Positions 19,257-31,239 of a stretch of DNA of 64,000 bases are shown here, piece by piece (the first letter of the stretch is position 1; every line of letters starts with the position of its first letter). A model generated the notes under the pieces. The model worked only from the letters and a program-made list of their open reading frames with translations, was not told where the DNA came from and searched no databases. Source of the DNA: Eustoma russellianum (Eukaryota > Streptophyta > Magnoliopsida > Gentianales > Gentianaceae); NCBI GenBank assembly GCA_036186865.1, contig AP025067.1, positions 11,599,547-11,663,546 on the forward strand, in the 5' to 3' direction. The position numbers and the translations under genes were made by a program.

Positions 19257-19800
19257 CTAGCGTGTTTGTTTGCCTTTTATACAAGATTCACACAACTGAA
19301 AGTTGTCTAAATCAAGTGTAGGCAATCTTCGTATTAGGTTCTTTTGTTGGAGTTTTTCTAGTGTAGAAATGCCAATATGTCCTAAACGTCTATGCCACAA
19401 ATTTACGTTAGGTTCATTTGACATGAAACACTTAACCTTAGTATCTAACATATCATCCATTGAAAGCGTAAAAATGTTACCTTCCCGTTTTCCTTTTAAG
19501 ACTGTTTCTCCATTTTTATTTATTATATTGCAATATGGGTGAGTGAAACACACATCAAAACCATTGTCAATGAATTGCAAAATGCTAAGAAGATTATAAG
19601 ATAAGTTGCTTACCAAAAAGACGTTGGAGATTTGAAGAGTGTTTGGGTTTCCAATTGTACCTTTTTCGATAATCTTGCCTTCGTTGTTGTCTCCAAAGGT
19701 CACAGATCCGCCTTTTGTGACCTTCTTCAATTTCGTGAATAGGCTCGGGTCACCCGTCATGTGCCTCGAGCAACCACTGTCAAGGAACCATTTGATTGAT
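19257..19800 (-). pseudogene. pol: Copia A protease and GAG-pre-integrase region
   Basis: After the protease active-site region (WFLDSGCSRHMTGD, about 19800-19755) come VTFGDNNEGKI, LVSNLSYNLLS, LWHRRLGHIG (the zinc-binding HHCC region starts here) and LCESCIKGKQTR. The frame is fairly intact. Between it and the integrase core is a frameshift around 19200-19255. Confidence 0.9.
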
Positions 19801-19883
19801 GTATCTTTTGATGTGTGGTTCCCTGCAATGTATAAAAATGATTTAGGTACCCTTTTAATTTTGGGTCCTTACGAGTTAGTTAT

Positions 19884-20540
19884 TCACCTTTTGGTAAAAG
19901 TACCTTTCGGTACCCATACTTGGGTGATCCTTCTCGGTCTAGCAAATGACAAGAATGTAGATGAAGGTGCAATGTAGTAAACATGTGGTAAGTGCACTTT
20001 AGGCCTTTGGCCAAGTACTCCTTTATACTCATTATATGTAGGACGTTTTTGATATGTCCTTATGTTTGTATGCGTAGTGCGTGATCTAGATGAATGAAAT
20101 GGATGACGTGTATGCATCACTTGTTTCTTCTCATATCTATATAGCACAAAATTGTATTTCGCATGATATGAGGAAGAAGTAGGGCGTGAGGAGGGGAGAG
20201 GGGTTCTTTGCGTCATCTTAGATGCCGTTTTTTGTTTTGGGGTATCTGCTTTCTTAGACACTACGAACTTGGTTGGTTTAATGGATACTTCATTTGTTTC
20301 AATGTATCCTAAACCTGTTTTATCACTCTCATGCTTTTGTGATAAGATAATATGCTCTAGCATGTTGGATCCCGTATCAAACTGTTTCATCATTTTCTCT
20401 AAGTCTGTATTCCTTGATTTCAAACTTGAAATCTCGGATTTCATTTCATTATTTTTCGTGGTCAATGATGAGATCTCTGTCTTTAATGCAGTAATGATGC
20501 GTGATGACTCTTCCTTTGAATCGTTTAATTGAGCGACAAG
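19884..20540 (-). pseudogene. gag: Copia A gag C-terminal coiled-coil region
   Basis: A 193-aa minus-strand frame starting MTTKNNEMKSEISSLKSRNTDLEKMMKQFD (heptad-like, probable coiled coil), then LSQKHESDKTGLGYIETNEVS, a basic Ser/Thr/His-rich stretch, and VWVPKGTFTKR before a stop. This Gag extension is the most widely kept part of the family: the same segment survives in relics B and C and in element E. Confidence 0.85.
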
Positions 20541-20543
20541 ATT

Positions 20544-21395
20544 CTAGTTAGAAGATTCTAACAGTTTCTTGTCTTCAATTAATCGCTTCTTTTCTTTCGC
20601 GAGAGTCTTAGTAAATTTATGCAATTCTAAGTACTGACTAAAAAGATCATGATAAGAAGGCTCAGAGTCAGAATCAGAGTCAGATGATACCTCGTTTGAT
20701 GCTTTGGACACAAAGCATACTTGTGCAGTCTCTTCTTCTGTCGGAATCCGATGTATCACTCCAAGTGGAGGCTTTGAGAGCTCGTTTCCTTTGCTTAGGT
20801 TCTGAGACGAGTCTATTCTTGTTCCGATCCTTGTCAGGGTATTTATTTGTTTGCTTGTCCTTATTAGGGCAGTCATATGATAGATGTCCAAGTTTACGGC
20901 ATTCATAACATTTAACATCTTTGTCGTTTGTCTTGTTCTTATTTCTTTTAGTCGAAGTGACCTTATTTTTGTTTCTAAACGACTTTCTCATGAATTTTCT
21001 TAAGTCTTTAGCCAACAGAATTAAGTCATCGTTATCCGATTCAGAATCACTATCATCTACGTGATCAGAAGAAGTAGAGACGTATTCATTTGATTTAAAT
21101 GCAATAGCTTTACCTTGTTTTGTTGATTCTGATTTCCTTATGGTGAGTTTGTTCTCATAAACCTTAAGTGATCCAATTAATTCTTCCATCTTAATTGACT
21201 TGGTATCTTTGCTTTCTTCTATTGCCATTACTTTAGGGTCCCACTCGGATGGAAGGCTTCGCAAGACCTTTTGTACCTTTTCCTGCATAGTAAAGGCGTC
21301 AAAGAGAGGAGACCTTTGACTCGACATACCTTCTTGTTCGGTTTTGAAATTTGTGGTTGCCATCTCACGTAGATCGTTGGATCCCTTTTGATGTG
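20544..21395 (-). pseudogene. gag: Copia A gag N-terminal part with in-frame deletion
   Basis: The start MATTNFKTEQEGMSSQRSPLFD is joined directly to AFTMQEKVQKVLRSLPSEWDPKV. Compared with element E (52217-52860), about 440 bp of the capsid region, equal to E 52283-52725, is missing without a frame change. Then follow the acidic DHVDDSDSESDNDDLILLAK linker and a CCHC knuckle (CYECRKLGHLSYDC, about 20912-20870). A frameshift separates it from the distal gag frame. Confidence 0.85.
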
Positions 21396-21399
21396 AGTT

Positions 21400-21419
21400 T
21401 CCTGCACTCTGATACCACT
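21400..21419 (-). other. Primer-binding site of element A
   Basis: In sense AGTGGTATCAGAGTGCAGG follows the LTR end ...GATCCTACA. TGGTATCAGAG matches initiator-Met tRNA. Confidence 0.85.
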
Positions 21420-23984
21420 TGTAGGATCTGCAAGGCACCACTAGAAGGGGGGTTGAATAGTTGGTGCGGAAAGTGTGATTTTTAAAATTTGTTTAAACTC
21501 AAGAACTGAACTTCTGAAAACAGTTTCTGTTTTCAGAACCAGTCTTAAAACGAGGTTGTAGGTCTTCAAAAATTCTGAAATTTTGAGAGAACTTAGCCTC
21601 ATATTTTATGAGTGTCTTCTAAAAATTTCAGATTTAAATTCAACCTCTAACCCCTTGAAAATTCGTTGGTGGTCAGATTGCACAAATCTGCCAGAAACGG
21701 TAGACTGATTTGAAAAATTAATTCCTATTTGTACGTAACTCCAAATGCTCTGAAAATTTAAATACTAACCCCTTATAAGTTTTATTTAAATGTGTTGAAA
21801 CAGTTTTAGAAAATTCTTTTCGGAAGTTAGTCAAATACGATCAAAGTCTCAACTTTTGCAAGCCTGAAAATCAGACTGCACTAGTCTCAGATCTTTGGAC
21901 GTTTGGACGACTTATACTTATCCAAAATGGTTGAAACTTGTACCAAATTAACCTTAAGACATGTGGACATGATTCTGGAAAGCTTCGTAATTTTTTAAAT
22001 ACGTTTACTATTTTTACGAGCGTGATTAAAATCGATAAACAGTGCTGAAACAGAAAGTAAGTACTGAAAGTAAATGACACCAAGAATTTTATACTGGTTC
22101 GGTTATAAACAACCTACTCCAGTCTTCGAGGACACCTTCCTTGGTTCCCACTAATCACACAACACAAAAACACCTTACTACAGGGTTGATGGAGTTACAC
22201 ACCAACTCCAACCCTTTACAAACCTTGTATGTGAATACAATACACACGAACACCACCACCTTGCAAGTCTAAGATTGATCACGCCTTGATCAATCTTTTA
22301 CAATGATAAAAGAATATGTGGTGGTCTAGATGAAGCCTATTCAAATATATGAATATAAGTACAATAGGCTTTTAGGAAGAAGAAAGAAAGAGAGTGTAGA
22401 AGGTGAAGGCTAAAAACGTTTTGGTGCTTCAAGATTGCAAGGCTTGTTCTTGTTCTTGTTTTGCTCTTCTTCCTTCCTTTTTAACAATGTGGCCGCCCCC
22501 TTGCTCTTCTTCCCTTCTTGAAAATTATCTTTTAAGTCCTTGGAAGAGTATATGGCATCATTGTGACATGTCTTTGCTTACTTGGCATCTTCTCATTGGA
22601 TGATCATTAAACTTTTGCTTACTTGACACTCATTGATTGGTTGGATGTTACTAGGAAAATTTGAGAATACCACTTAAAACATGTGCCAAAATCATCATAA
22701 AATAGTTACTATAACTTCCAAGATCATCACATAAATTGAGCAAGACAATTTTCTCCAAAAAGGAGGCAAAATTTCGGCCATTACATGTCTTGCACATGCT
22801 GAAATTTCAGCATGTGTAACATCCACCTCTTATTCAAAACATTGCCTATTTTGTATTGATTTAATCCAAGAATTCAATCATCATTTATGCAAGACATCTT
22901 TATCAAATTTTGGAATAAAAATTAGACAACAACAAGGCCAAAAATTCAGCCATATACATTCCCACACATGCTGAAATTCTCAGCATGTGTGATATTCAAA
23001 ATATCACAATTTTAATTCTATAACTTATTCAAAATACTTCTAAATTGTCTTCCAGGCCAGCCTATAATGCACATGCTGAAATTTTCAGCATGTGTTACAA
23101 ATGAGACATAAGTTTGAAATGTTACCTTGTGTAGCTCCTTCCTTTATGTCATCAACATTTTATGCTTCATTCTTGACCAATCAATATGCCAACAAGGCTC
23201 CACATATGCTCCATCAAGCTGGTATAGGCGTGTATAATGTGTAGACACGTGCTGAATTTTATTTTTGCAAACTTTGTAAAATAGTGCACATTTAACAATA
23301 CACATATGGTATATTCCAATCAGCCCTTAAATGAATTTTCTAGAACACTTTGAGATGTATGAAATATGTAAAAAGTGTCTGGATACATGTTGTATGATGT
23401 GCCAAAAATGTTCCATGTGTCGTGTACGTAGAAAACCGAATTTTTGATGTTGATCGATTACCCGATTTTTCTCTAATTAAATTCCAACTTTTTGCACATG
23501 TTATATATATTATGTTACACATAATATACATAAATTAAACTTTAATATTCAGCTCATAAGTCTGATTAAAGTGGCGCCTAAACATGTGACAAAATTGAAA
23601 TTGGAATCTCCACAATTTGGCCTTAATGTGGGGTGATTTGTGTGTGCCAACATGGAATGATTTTATGGCTGCACATACCATGTAAGCCAAGAAATTTATG
23701 GCTATTTTTGAAGTGTAGGGGCTGGCCATCTATTTATGGCAAGTACGTGACACGTTGGCGAAGTTTCGGTATTCGACTGATACGACAATTTTTGGTTTAG
23801 AACCTTTTAACGTGTCGTATTAAATTTGTCATCACCATGACTTATATCGTATGATATAATACCTGAATATACTCATAAATATGAGTTAATTATAGTGGTG
23901 TGACGTTAACGTACGTATGTAAAATATATAACGTGTCGGTAGTACGTTGGAATAAATGTGTATGTGCCTTTTTTAAAAAACCTG

Positions 23985-24040
<56 letters not shown>

Positions 24041-24399
24041 AAGGCGTGTATTTATGTGTGGGGAGGAGAGTGGAAGACTTTCCTTTCTTCACCTTGTTGC
24101 CTTTGTGCCTTGTCCAAATATTGCTTCCTTTAATGAACTACTTAGTTTAATTAACTAAGTACTTCACTTAATGAACTAGTTTAGTTCATTAGTGGTGGCA
24201 CCTGAAAATAGTTCAAGCACAACAAATTTCTCCATTTGATGTAAGCTTTAAAGCTTCATGGCTCGTTAGTACGACAACCTTATATATGAACTATATAAGA
24301 CAAGTTTTATGTAATATGTCATGCACGTTTTTATGCACAATATGTCATGCTCGTTTAAATCATGTATTTTGAAATCACTCAAACCTGTTTTTCTCTACA
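21420..24399 (-). mobile_element. 5' LTR of copia element A
   Basis: 2980 bp between TGTAGGATCTGCAAGG and TTTCTCTACA. It has palindrome modules at 22793-22816 (perfect 24 bp), 22963-22991 (one mismatch) and 23070-23094, and a TA tract at 23987-24037. It lacks the SINE-like insert found in the other LTR and has several small deletions relative to it. Confidence 0.9.
23987..24037. repeat. (TA)n microsatellite in A 5' LTR
   Basis: About 50 bp of pure TA at the position where all copia LTRs of this family have an AT tract. The IYIYIY frames across it are artefacts. Confidence 0.9.
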
Positions 24400-26604
24400 T
24401 TTGGGGCATATTTGGAGAGAGCTATTTGACAACAAATTTGGAACGGAAAGTTCCCTCTCCACAGACATATATATACGACATACATATATTATATATATAT
24501 CCATATTTTTTACGACAAATTATATACTTATATTCCGACGATCCACCGACACGTCATATATATTATAAACGTATGTCGACCTCACACCACTATATATATC
24601 TCATATTTATGAGTATATACAGGTCTCATATCATATATTATAAGTCATATTACTATCAAAATTATAACGACATGTCACAAGTCCATAAACCAAAAAATGT
24701 CGTATCAGGTGACTACCCAACCTTCACCGACATATCATACAAAGATGGCCTGCCTATATACACTAAAAATAATCAAACATTTCGTGCTCCACATGAAAAA
24801 TGCAGACCCAAAGTCATACCATGTTTACACACATCAATGACCCAAAATTTAGCCTAAATTTGTGGAGAATTCAACTCATTTTTTAAAGGCACATTGCATT
24901 TTTCATTCAGCCATTGGAGCTGAATATACATCTTATTGTATGTATATTATATGTGACATAATATATATTACATTTCTAATATGTTTGAGTTTAATCGGAG
25001 AAAAATCGTGTAATCGACGAAAGTCAAAAATTCGGTATTCTACACCTCGCTAGATGCATGGGACGGTTTTGGTGTGTATGTAACATGTATCTAGACACTT
25101 TTTACACATTCAAGACATAATAGAGTATTCTAGAAAAATCAATTTACGGCTTATTGCAATTTACCATGTGTGTGAAGATTATACATTATTATTTGACAAA
25201 GTTTATCAAAAGAGAATTCAGCACATGTGCAGGTGGTATACACACACGCCTATTTCATCCTTGTTGGAGACTAAGTGGAGCTTGTTTGACACTTTAATCG
25301 GTGGAGGATAAGCCACACATGATCGGTGAAATTGAAGAGGGCAAGACACACAATGAAACAATTCAAAATAAAAAAACATGCTGAAAATTATTCAGCACAT
25401 GTAATGCAGGCCGAATTTTTCATCCAATCTTGCATCAATTTTCTTCTAAAATTGTTGGGGAATCATATCATGATTAATTGATAATTAACAATCTTGATTT
25501 TAAGCATGTGTTTCAGATTTTTAAGATGAATTTCTAGGTCATTTATGGAATGCCAAGGTGGATTCAAGATGGCCAATCATGAAGTGACAACTAGACAAAA
25601 ACAAGTTGTTCGTCCAATCGTATCTTGCCAAGTAAGCAAGGGTGTGTCACCATTTATACAAAGCAATCTTCCAAGGGTATGTGAGACAATTTTTAAGGAA
25701 GACTACAACCCTAGGGGGCGGCCAACCAACTATAAATGGGGACAAGATGATTCAAGCAAGGCTAAGCCAAAGTTCATATTCATTCAAGATCAAGCAAGAC
25801 TATTCTCTTCTCCTCTTATTATTTTCTCTTGCTCTTAGCCTCAAGCCTATCATTCTTATATTCTATATACTATATAGGCATTCCACCCACGTACGTTCAT
25901 CTCTTGTACAAGGTTACGGTGGTGGTGTTCGTGTTATTATGTTTGTTTGTTTGATTGTAAAAGGGTGAAGTTGGTGTTTAAATCAAATTACCCTTGTGTC
26001 AAGGTGCTATTTTTGATTAGTGAATATCGAGGAAGGTGTAAACTGGAGTAGGTTGATTTAACTGGACCTATATAAAAATCTCGGTGTTATTTATTTTCAG
26101 CACTTTACTTTCAGCTTTCAGTTTCCTGCATTGTTTTCATACTCACAGGAAAAATTGAAACATTTTTAAAAAATCACAAAATTTTGCAGAAACATAGCCA
26201 CACGTCTTATCTTTCATTTACGACAAGTTTCATCACATTTAGATAAGTATAAGCCAATCAATTTCTGAGACTAGTACAATCCAATTCTCAGATTTGCATA
26301 GGTTGAGAACATCGACGTGATTGACGTACTTACCAAGAGAATTTTTAAAATCGGATTTAACACATTACAGTAAACATTGTGAGGGTCATACTATAAAATT
26401 TTCAGGCCATTTAGATGTTTAATTAATAGGAATAAAATTTTCATTTTGAAGCACAGTTTCTGGCAGATTGAAACAATCTATGCAAAAACGGTTTTTCAGG
26501 GGGTTACACTTGGAATTTTAATCTGAAATGTTTGTGACACACAAAGAACATCTGAGAGCACATTGTCACCAAATTTCACATTTTTTGGAGGTCTACAAGC
26601 TGGT
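24400..26604 (+). mobile_element. Copia LTR B, right part
   Basis: Continues the LTR broken at 4874: GACACGTCAT, TCATATTTATGAGTATA, the YTATCATAT block, TTTAATCGGAGAAAAATCG, a decayed palindrome module (about 25377-25405), GTTGATTTAACTGGACC with TATAAAAATCT, and the downstream CTGAAATG/TTTCAGG blocks. It fades out at about 26604, where the LTR normally has GGTTTTAAAAACG, and LINE-1 sequence takes over. It is clearly the most diverged LTR of this family in the window. Confidence 0.75.
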
Positions 26605-26899
26605 CAACTAGTTGATTGCCTGTGTATTTTGACACAGGCAACCATAATAAGAAAACGCCAACACCATGTGATACATCATTAATGACAAAAACTGGGCAGT
26701 TGCGAGTCAATGAGGATTTCTCCACGCACCTCACAGAGAAGCGCTTGTAACGAGACATAACGGCAAACACCTGGCGAAGAGTATCCATCTCTGCTAAAAA
26801 ATGTGTCGTTGTGTTCGCTATTCTGTGACTGCTATTCTGCGACATATTCATTCTTCGTTTGTTTTATTCTATTCCTACCACTATTCTGTGACTGCTGCC

Positions 26900-28070
26900 A
26901 TGGAAACCAATCCACCAAAATCGCCACCGCAGAATGCGTCTGCGCCGCGATCGTTTGCATCACTGTTCAAATCATCATCCCCAACCACCATTGCCTCGAA
27001 ACCAATACAAAAATATAAGAGAAGTCCCATGATTTCATTCACGGATGACGAAATAACTCAATTGGATGTGCCCTACCATTTTTCATTGGTTGGAACCTTT
27101 TGGCATAGCCGTCCACCGATTGCAAATATTTGCGCCACCATTGATCGTATATGATTCATCAATCCGGTACGTGTTGGTCTTCTGGATTCAAATCATATTC
27201 TACCTAATTTCTCACAAGAGCATGATTATTTGCGCTGTTTTGCACGTCAAAGTTGGATGATAGCAGGCAAATATATGCGAGTCACCAAGTGGACTCCTGA
27301 TTACGATCAAACCATTGTTGTGCCGATCGTGCCTGTCTGGGTTTCTTTGCCAGGACTTCCGGTTCACTTTCATCAAAAGGAAGTTGTTTCAAATTGGGCG
27401 TATGATAGGAACCCCAATGAAGTTGGACACAGCAACTACGGGCAATCTCAGGCCATCGGTGGCAAGATTGCATGTTGAACTAAATGTTTCTCAGGATCTA
27501 CCATCATGAGTTTTCATTCAGGCTTCCAACCGTTGTATCTCACAATCAGTTGTTTATGAGGATATACCCTTATAATGTACTAATTGTTCTCGATTAGGTC
27601 ATCAGTCTGACACATGTGGGGTGGCTGATACTCCTATGACAACAAAACCTCAGGAGCCTAAGGCTCATCCGCGTACTGCCATTCACCAGCGTTGGACGCC
27701 AAGGAAACTAAAGAATACACATCTTCCATCTTCGGTGTCTCAGGACCCTAAGCTGCACCAACCACCATTTTTGGATCAAGAGCCAGCAATCCCATCGTTC
27801 ATCCTTTCATCGCCTGATTTGAATGCCACTATTACAGTTTCAGATGTACAGGACATTAGCCGTTTAAAAGGACTTGATGACACCATGTTCAATGAATTGT
27901 CAGCCAACATTCATGTTGGCTTAATGTCGGATGGAGAGGAAGGGCCTAGTATTAAAATATCTGCTGCTAATGATGAGGAAGTCATCCTAACTCATGGTAC
28001 AGAGGAAAGTAATGCTCAAGAAATAATGGTTCATGACACTCATCAGGAATATCATGAGGATTCTCTTTAA
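26900..28070 (+). pseudogene. LINE-1 ORF1 protein (DUF4283-like, zinc knuckle)
   Basis: Pieces in three frames: METNPPKSPPQNASAPRSFA, MISFTDDEITQLDVPYHFSLVGTFWHSRPP, a stop at about 27152, then DYLRCFARQSWMIAGKYMRVTKWTPDYD, VPIVPVWVSLPGLPVHFH, LRPSVARLHVELNVSQDLPS and a CCHC knuckle (CTNCSRLGHQSDTC, about 27575-27620). A 149-aa Pro/His/Asp-rich tail is open at 27621-28070. In this family ORF1 acts as an RNA-binding chaperone. This copy is interrupted by at least three frameshifts or stops. Confidence 0.8.
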
Positions 28071-28225
28071 AATCCAGCAACACCAACAGTTGTAGGGACT
28101 GAAGTTCAATTTCACGAGCCACCTCGGCTGTTGCAGCAACCACGCCGGATAGCTGATCCGAGTTCGCCACCTTTTACGAGATCACGTGCGACTCTCTCAA
28201 ACTCTTTTGATATATTATCTAATCA

Positions 28226-30135
28226 ATGAAGATATTGGTGTGGAATGTAAGAGGAGTTCGTATATCTTTGGATCGTTTAGTTTCATTAGTTCGTTGGTAT
28301 CACTTGCAACTGTTGGTGATTATTGAGCCTAAGGCACGACCATCTTTACTCGTCTTGTATCGTCTTCAACTTGGCTTTTCAAATGCAGTGTCTGTAAATA
28401 ATGATCACATATGGATATTTTGGAGGGATTCTTTCTTTCACCTAGAAGATCAAATATCAGGAGTGCAAAATGATTCGTTGAGGCTTCACTTGATGCCCAC
28501 CGATGTTTCTTTTTGGTATACTACAGTTTATGGTCTTCATTCCGTTGTTGCTAGGTGGCCATTGTGGGAGGATCTCAGTTATTTCCATTCATCATTGGAT
28601 TTGCCGTGTCTTATTTTAGGTGATTTTAATACCTTCCTATCTCTTGATGAACATAAAGGTCGTTCCACTCCATCGATTCGTAGTTTACAGGATTTTAATG
28701 ACTTCATCTCAGCCTGCTCTCAACAATCCATACCATATCAGGGGTCCCCTTATACGTGGAGTGATGGTCGCGGTCTAGGTCGAGTGTGGCGTCGATTAGA
28801 TCTCTATGTTTGTACCTCCGCATTTTTTGATTTATTTGCAGTTGTTCACATTCATCATCTAAATAGGACAATCTCTGATCATGCACCTATTTTTCTTGAT
28901 TGCTCGATTGCAACATTTCCAAGGACAGCTTCATTTCGCTATTTAGATGCCTGGATCACACATCCTGACTTTGACAGTTTTGTGGCTGCTCACTGAAGTT
29001 CCTACCCTACAGTTGGAGGAATGCAAGGTTTTTATGAAAAGTTAAATGAGTTAAAGGGGCAATCGCGGCAATGGAATAAAGAAGTAGTTGGTAATGTTTT
29101 TGAAGTTGTGGTGCATGCAGAGACTGAGGCTGCCAGATGTGAAAGAGAATATGATCAGTCTCCCACGGATAACACAAGGGCAGCATATCACTTGAGTATG
29201 GCTAACTTGCGACTAGTACAGTCTCGAGAATTAGCCTTTTGGAAGCAAAAGGCAAACGTAAAGTGGATGAAGGAGGGTGATGCGAATACAAGATATTTTC
29301 ATCAAATAGTAAAAGAGAGACGTCGGAAGCAGACCATAAAGTAGATAATCAGGGCGGATGAGGTGGCATGCGACAGTCAACAGGATATAGAAGATGCAGC
29401 AATCGATTTTTTCCAGACATTATTTACAAGGACACAGACGGAGCATCACGACTCCATATCATAGTACATACCGCAGCTAGTTGCAGATGCAGATAATCGC
29501 AGCCTTTTATCCATTCCTGACCTACAGGAGGTCAAGCAGGCAGTGTGGGATCTAAGTCCAACAAGAACTGCGGGTCCAGATGGCTTTCCTGATTTGTTTT
29601 ATCGTCATTTTTGGCAATTAATATCTAGGGATGTGCTTAAAGCAGTCCAGGAATTTTTTATCGGAGCTACAACGCCGGGTCAAGTGGCTGCAGCATTAAT
29701 TACATTGATTCCTAAAGTGCCAAATCCAAGTTCTTTTTCAGAACATCGACCTATTTGTCTGACTAATTACTTATCAAAAGTAATTACTCGTCTCCTAGCT
29801 ACAAGATTTTCAGTCATAGTGCCTGGCATCGTATCTCCTGAGCATGCCGGTTTTCTTAAGGGGAGGGATATTACGGAGCAGATTTTAATGGCACAAGAAA
29901 TGATTCATGTCATCGATAGACCATCTTGTGGTGGACATGTTGTCATCAAGTTAGATATAGATAAGGCATTTGACAGGGTTTGCTGAACATATTTAGCAAA
30001 GCTCCTCATGAAATTTGGATTTCACCCTCGACTTGTGCGGTTAATTATGAATAATTTGGCTGCCACAAAGTGCTCAATTTTAATAAACGGGGAGCCAGCG
30101 GGTTGGACTATAATTGTTGAAGGTCCCTTCCTACG
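28226..30135 (+). pseudogene. LINE-1 ORF2 (endonuclease and partial RT)
   Basis: The first 256 aa are open and contain the endonuclease signature: MKILVWNVRG (Asn), VIIEPK (Glu), LILGDFNTFLSLDEHKGR (Asp/Asn), YTWSDGRG and ISDHAPIFLD (Asp/His). A stop at 28994 precedes the linker FWKQKANVKWMKEGDANTRYFHQIV. RT motifs TAGPDGFPDLFYRHFW, LITLIPKVPNPSSFSEHRPICLTN, HAGFLKGRDITEQIL and KLDIDKAFDRV (first catalytic Asp) follow, with a stop at 29984. The YADD half of RT, the zf-RVT and the RNase H known from LINE-2 are lost to truncation. Confidence 0.9.
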
Positions 30136-31157
30136 TGTTGTACCCCGCTCAAAACTAGTACAGCAACTGGGGTAAGGAGAGAAGCACGACAAGATAATGA
30201 GACCTCGAAAGGAAGACATCACCGACTTATCTATGATTATATAGAATTTAAGGCAATTAGCATACCCCGAGTGCAAAACATGAAGCAAAAGGGTTGATTG
30301 AAATTACATATGAGAATAGGTGGATGGCCTGAGAATGGAGAACTAATAGAAGAAGTATTTTTTTGGCAACCTTAATGCAAAGTCGGATCATAACATGCCT
30401 ATATATATATGGTACGAGCATACGTCTAGAAATGTGTATACACCACAAAATGAGCCTAAATAAGCCCTTAACAAAATAGGAACCCTCTTCATTCCTCCCC
30501 AATATGGACGATGAGCCACCATTAGAGGTAGGATCAACAGAACTTTGATACAAACCCTTAAGGTGTAGTAGAAGAGAATAAGTGGCATCACACGTGAGGT
30601 AAGTGTTGGATATATGCATATGTGTTTTGGAAGGTACGAAAATGGGTATATGTATCGTATAAAGAGAGAGTCACCATTAAGTAGATGGCTCCAGAGGACT
30701 ACAACACGGTGAAACTCATACCTAAGGGGCCATATAGAAAAACATGCAACTGTAAGAATTTCTTGACACTTAGTAAATTTCAGAACCTAAGCTTACGTTT
30801 ATGTTCAGGTATTAAGACTGCAATAATAAGGTCCAGGTCATGGACAGATTAGGAATAGTACATGAGTATACACATATATGACTCAAGGCATATACGAACC
30901 GCAATAGAATAATTTAAAGAAGTATATTATATGTGTGTATGCGCGTACACTTAGTAATATAGGAAATAGAGAACATTTTGAGGTTTATGACTTATTTCAA
31001 AAAGGAAAAGGAAATATAGATATATATATATATATATATATGCATGGGTGCGTGTGTATATAATTATGCACATATATATATACGAAAGAATACATATATA
31101 TATAGTCACACGTCTATAGATAAGAATTTTGAGGAATTAGATGGAATATGCTCAGGA

Positions 31158-31239
<82 letters not shown>

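Larger units (their letters stand above)
4875..24399 (-). mobile_element. Ty1/copia element A (nested, minus strand)
   Basis: A full-length but dead copia element bounded by TTTGG at 4870-4874 and 24400-24404. In sense order (right to left) it has the 5' LTR 24399-21420, PBS, gag, protease, integrase, reverse transcriptase and RNase H. RNase H is interrupted by gypsy T and finishes at 8235; a purine-rich 3' region and the 3' LTR 8013-4875 follow. Gag and Pol resemble the SIRE/Maximus lineage as I know it (long LTRs, acidic Gag linker, IYVDD). The two LTRs look about 95-96% alike by eye over the first few hundred bases, so A is older than T. The coding part has an in-frame gag deletion, several frameshifts and at least two stop codons. 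Confidence 0.9.
26605..30135 (+). mobile_element. LINE-1: L1-type LINE, 3'-truncated
   Basis: A plus-strand LINE with a 5' leader (26605-26899), ORF1 (DUF4283-like plus CCHC knuckle) and ORF2 (AP-like endonuclease, then reverse transcriptase). RT is lost just before the QGDPLSP/YADD region, where a gypsy LTR begins at 30136. Sequence similarity and domain order match LINE-2 (42841-49268), so both belong to one family. A perfect 10-bp-arm hairpin (26616-26641) lies at the 5' end. No target duplication could be identified because the 3' end is missing. Confidence 0.85.

Noticed and set aside
23900..24158. Open frames rich in IYIYIY across TA tracts (also 31044-31315)
   Set aside because: They are translations of (TA)n microsatellites and have no similarity to any protein.
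24321..24857. 178-aa plus-strand frame
   Set aside because: It crosses the element A / LTR B border and lies wholly in LTR sequence with low-complexity composition.
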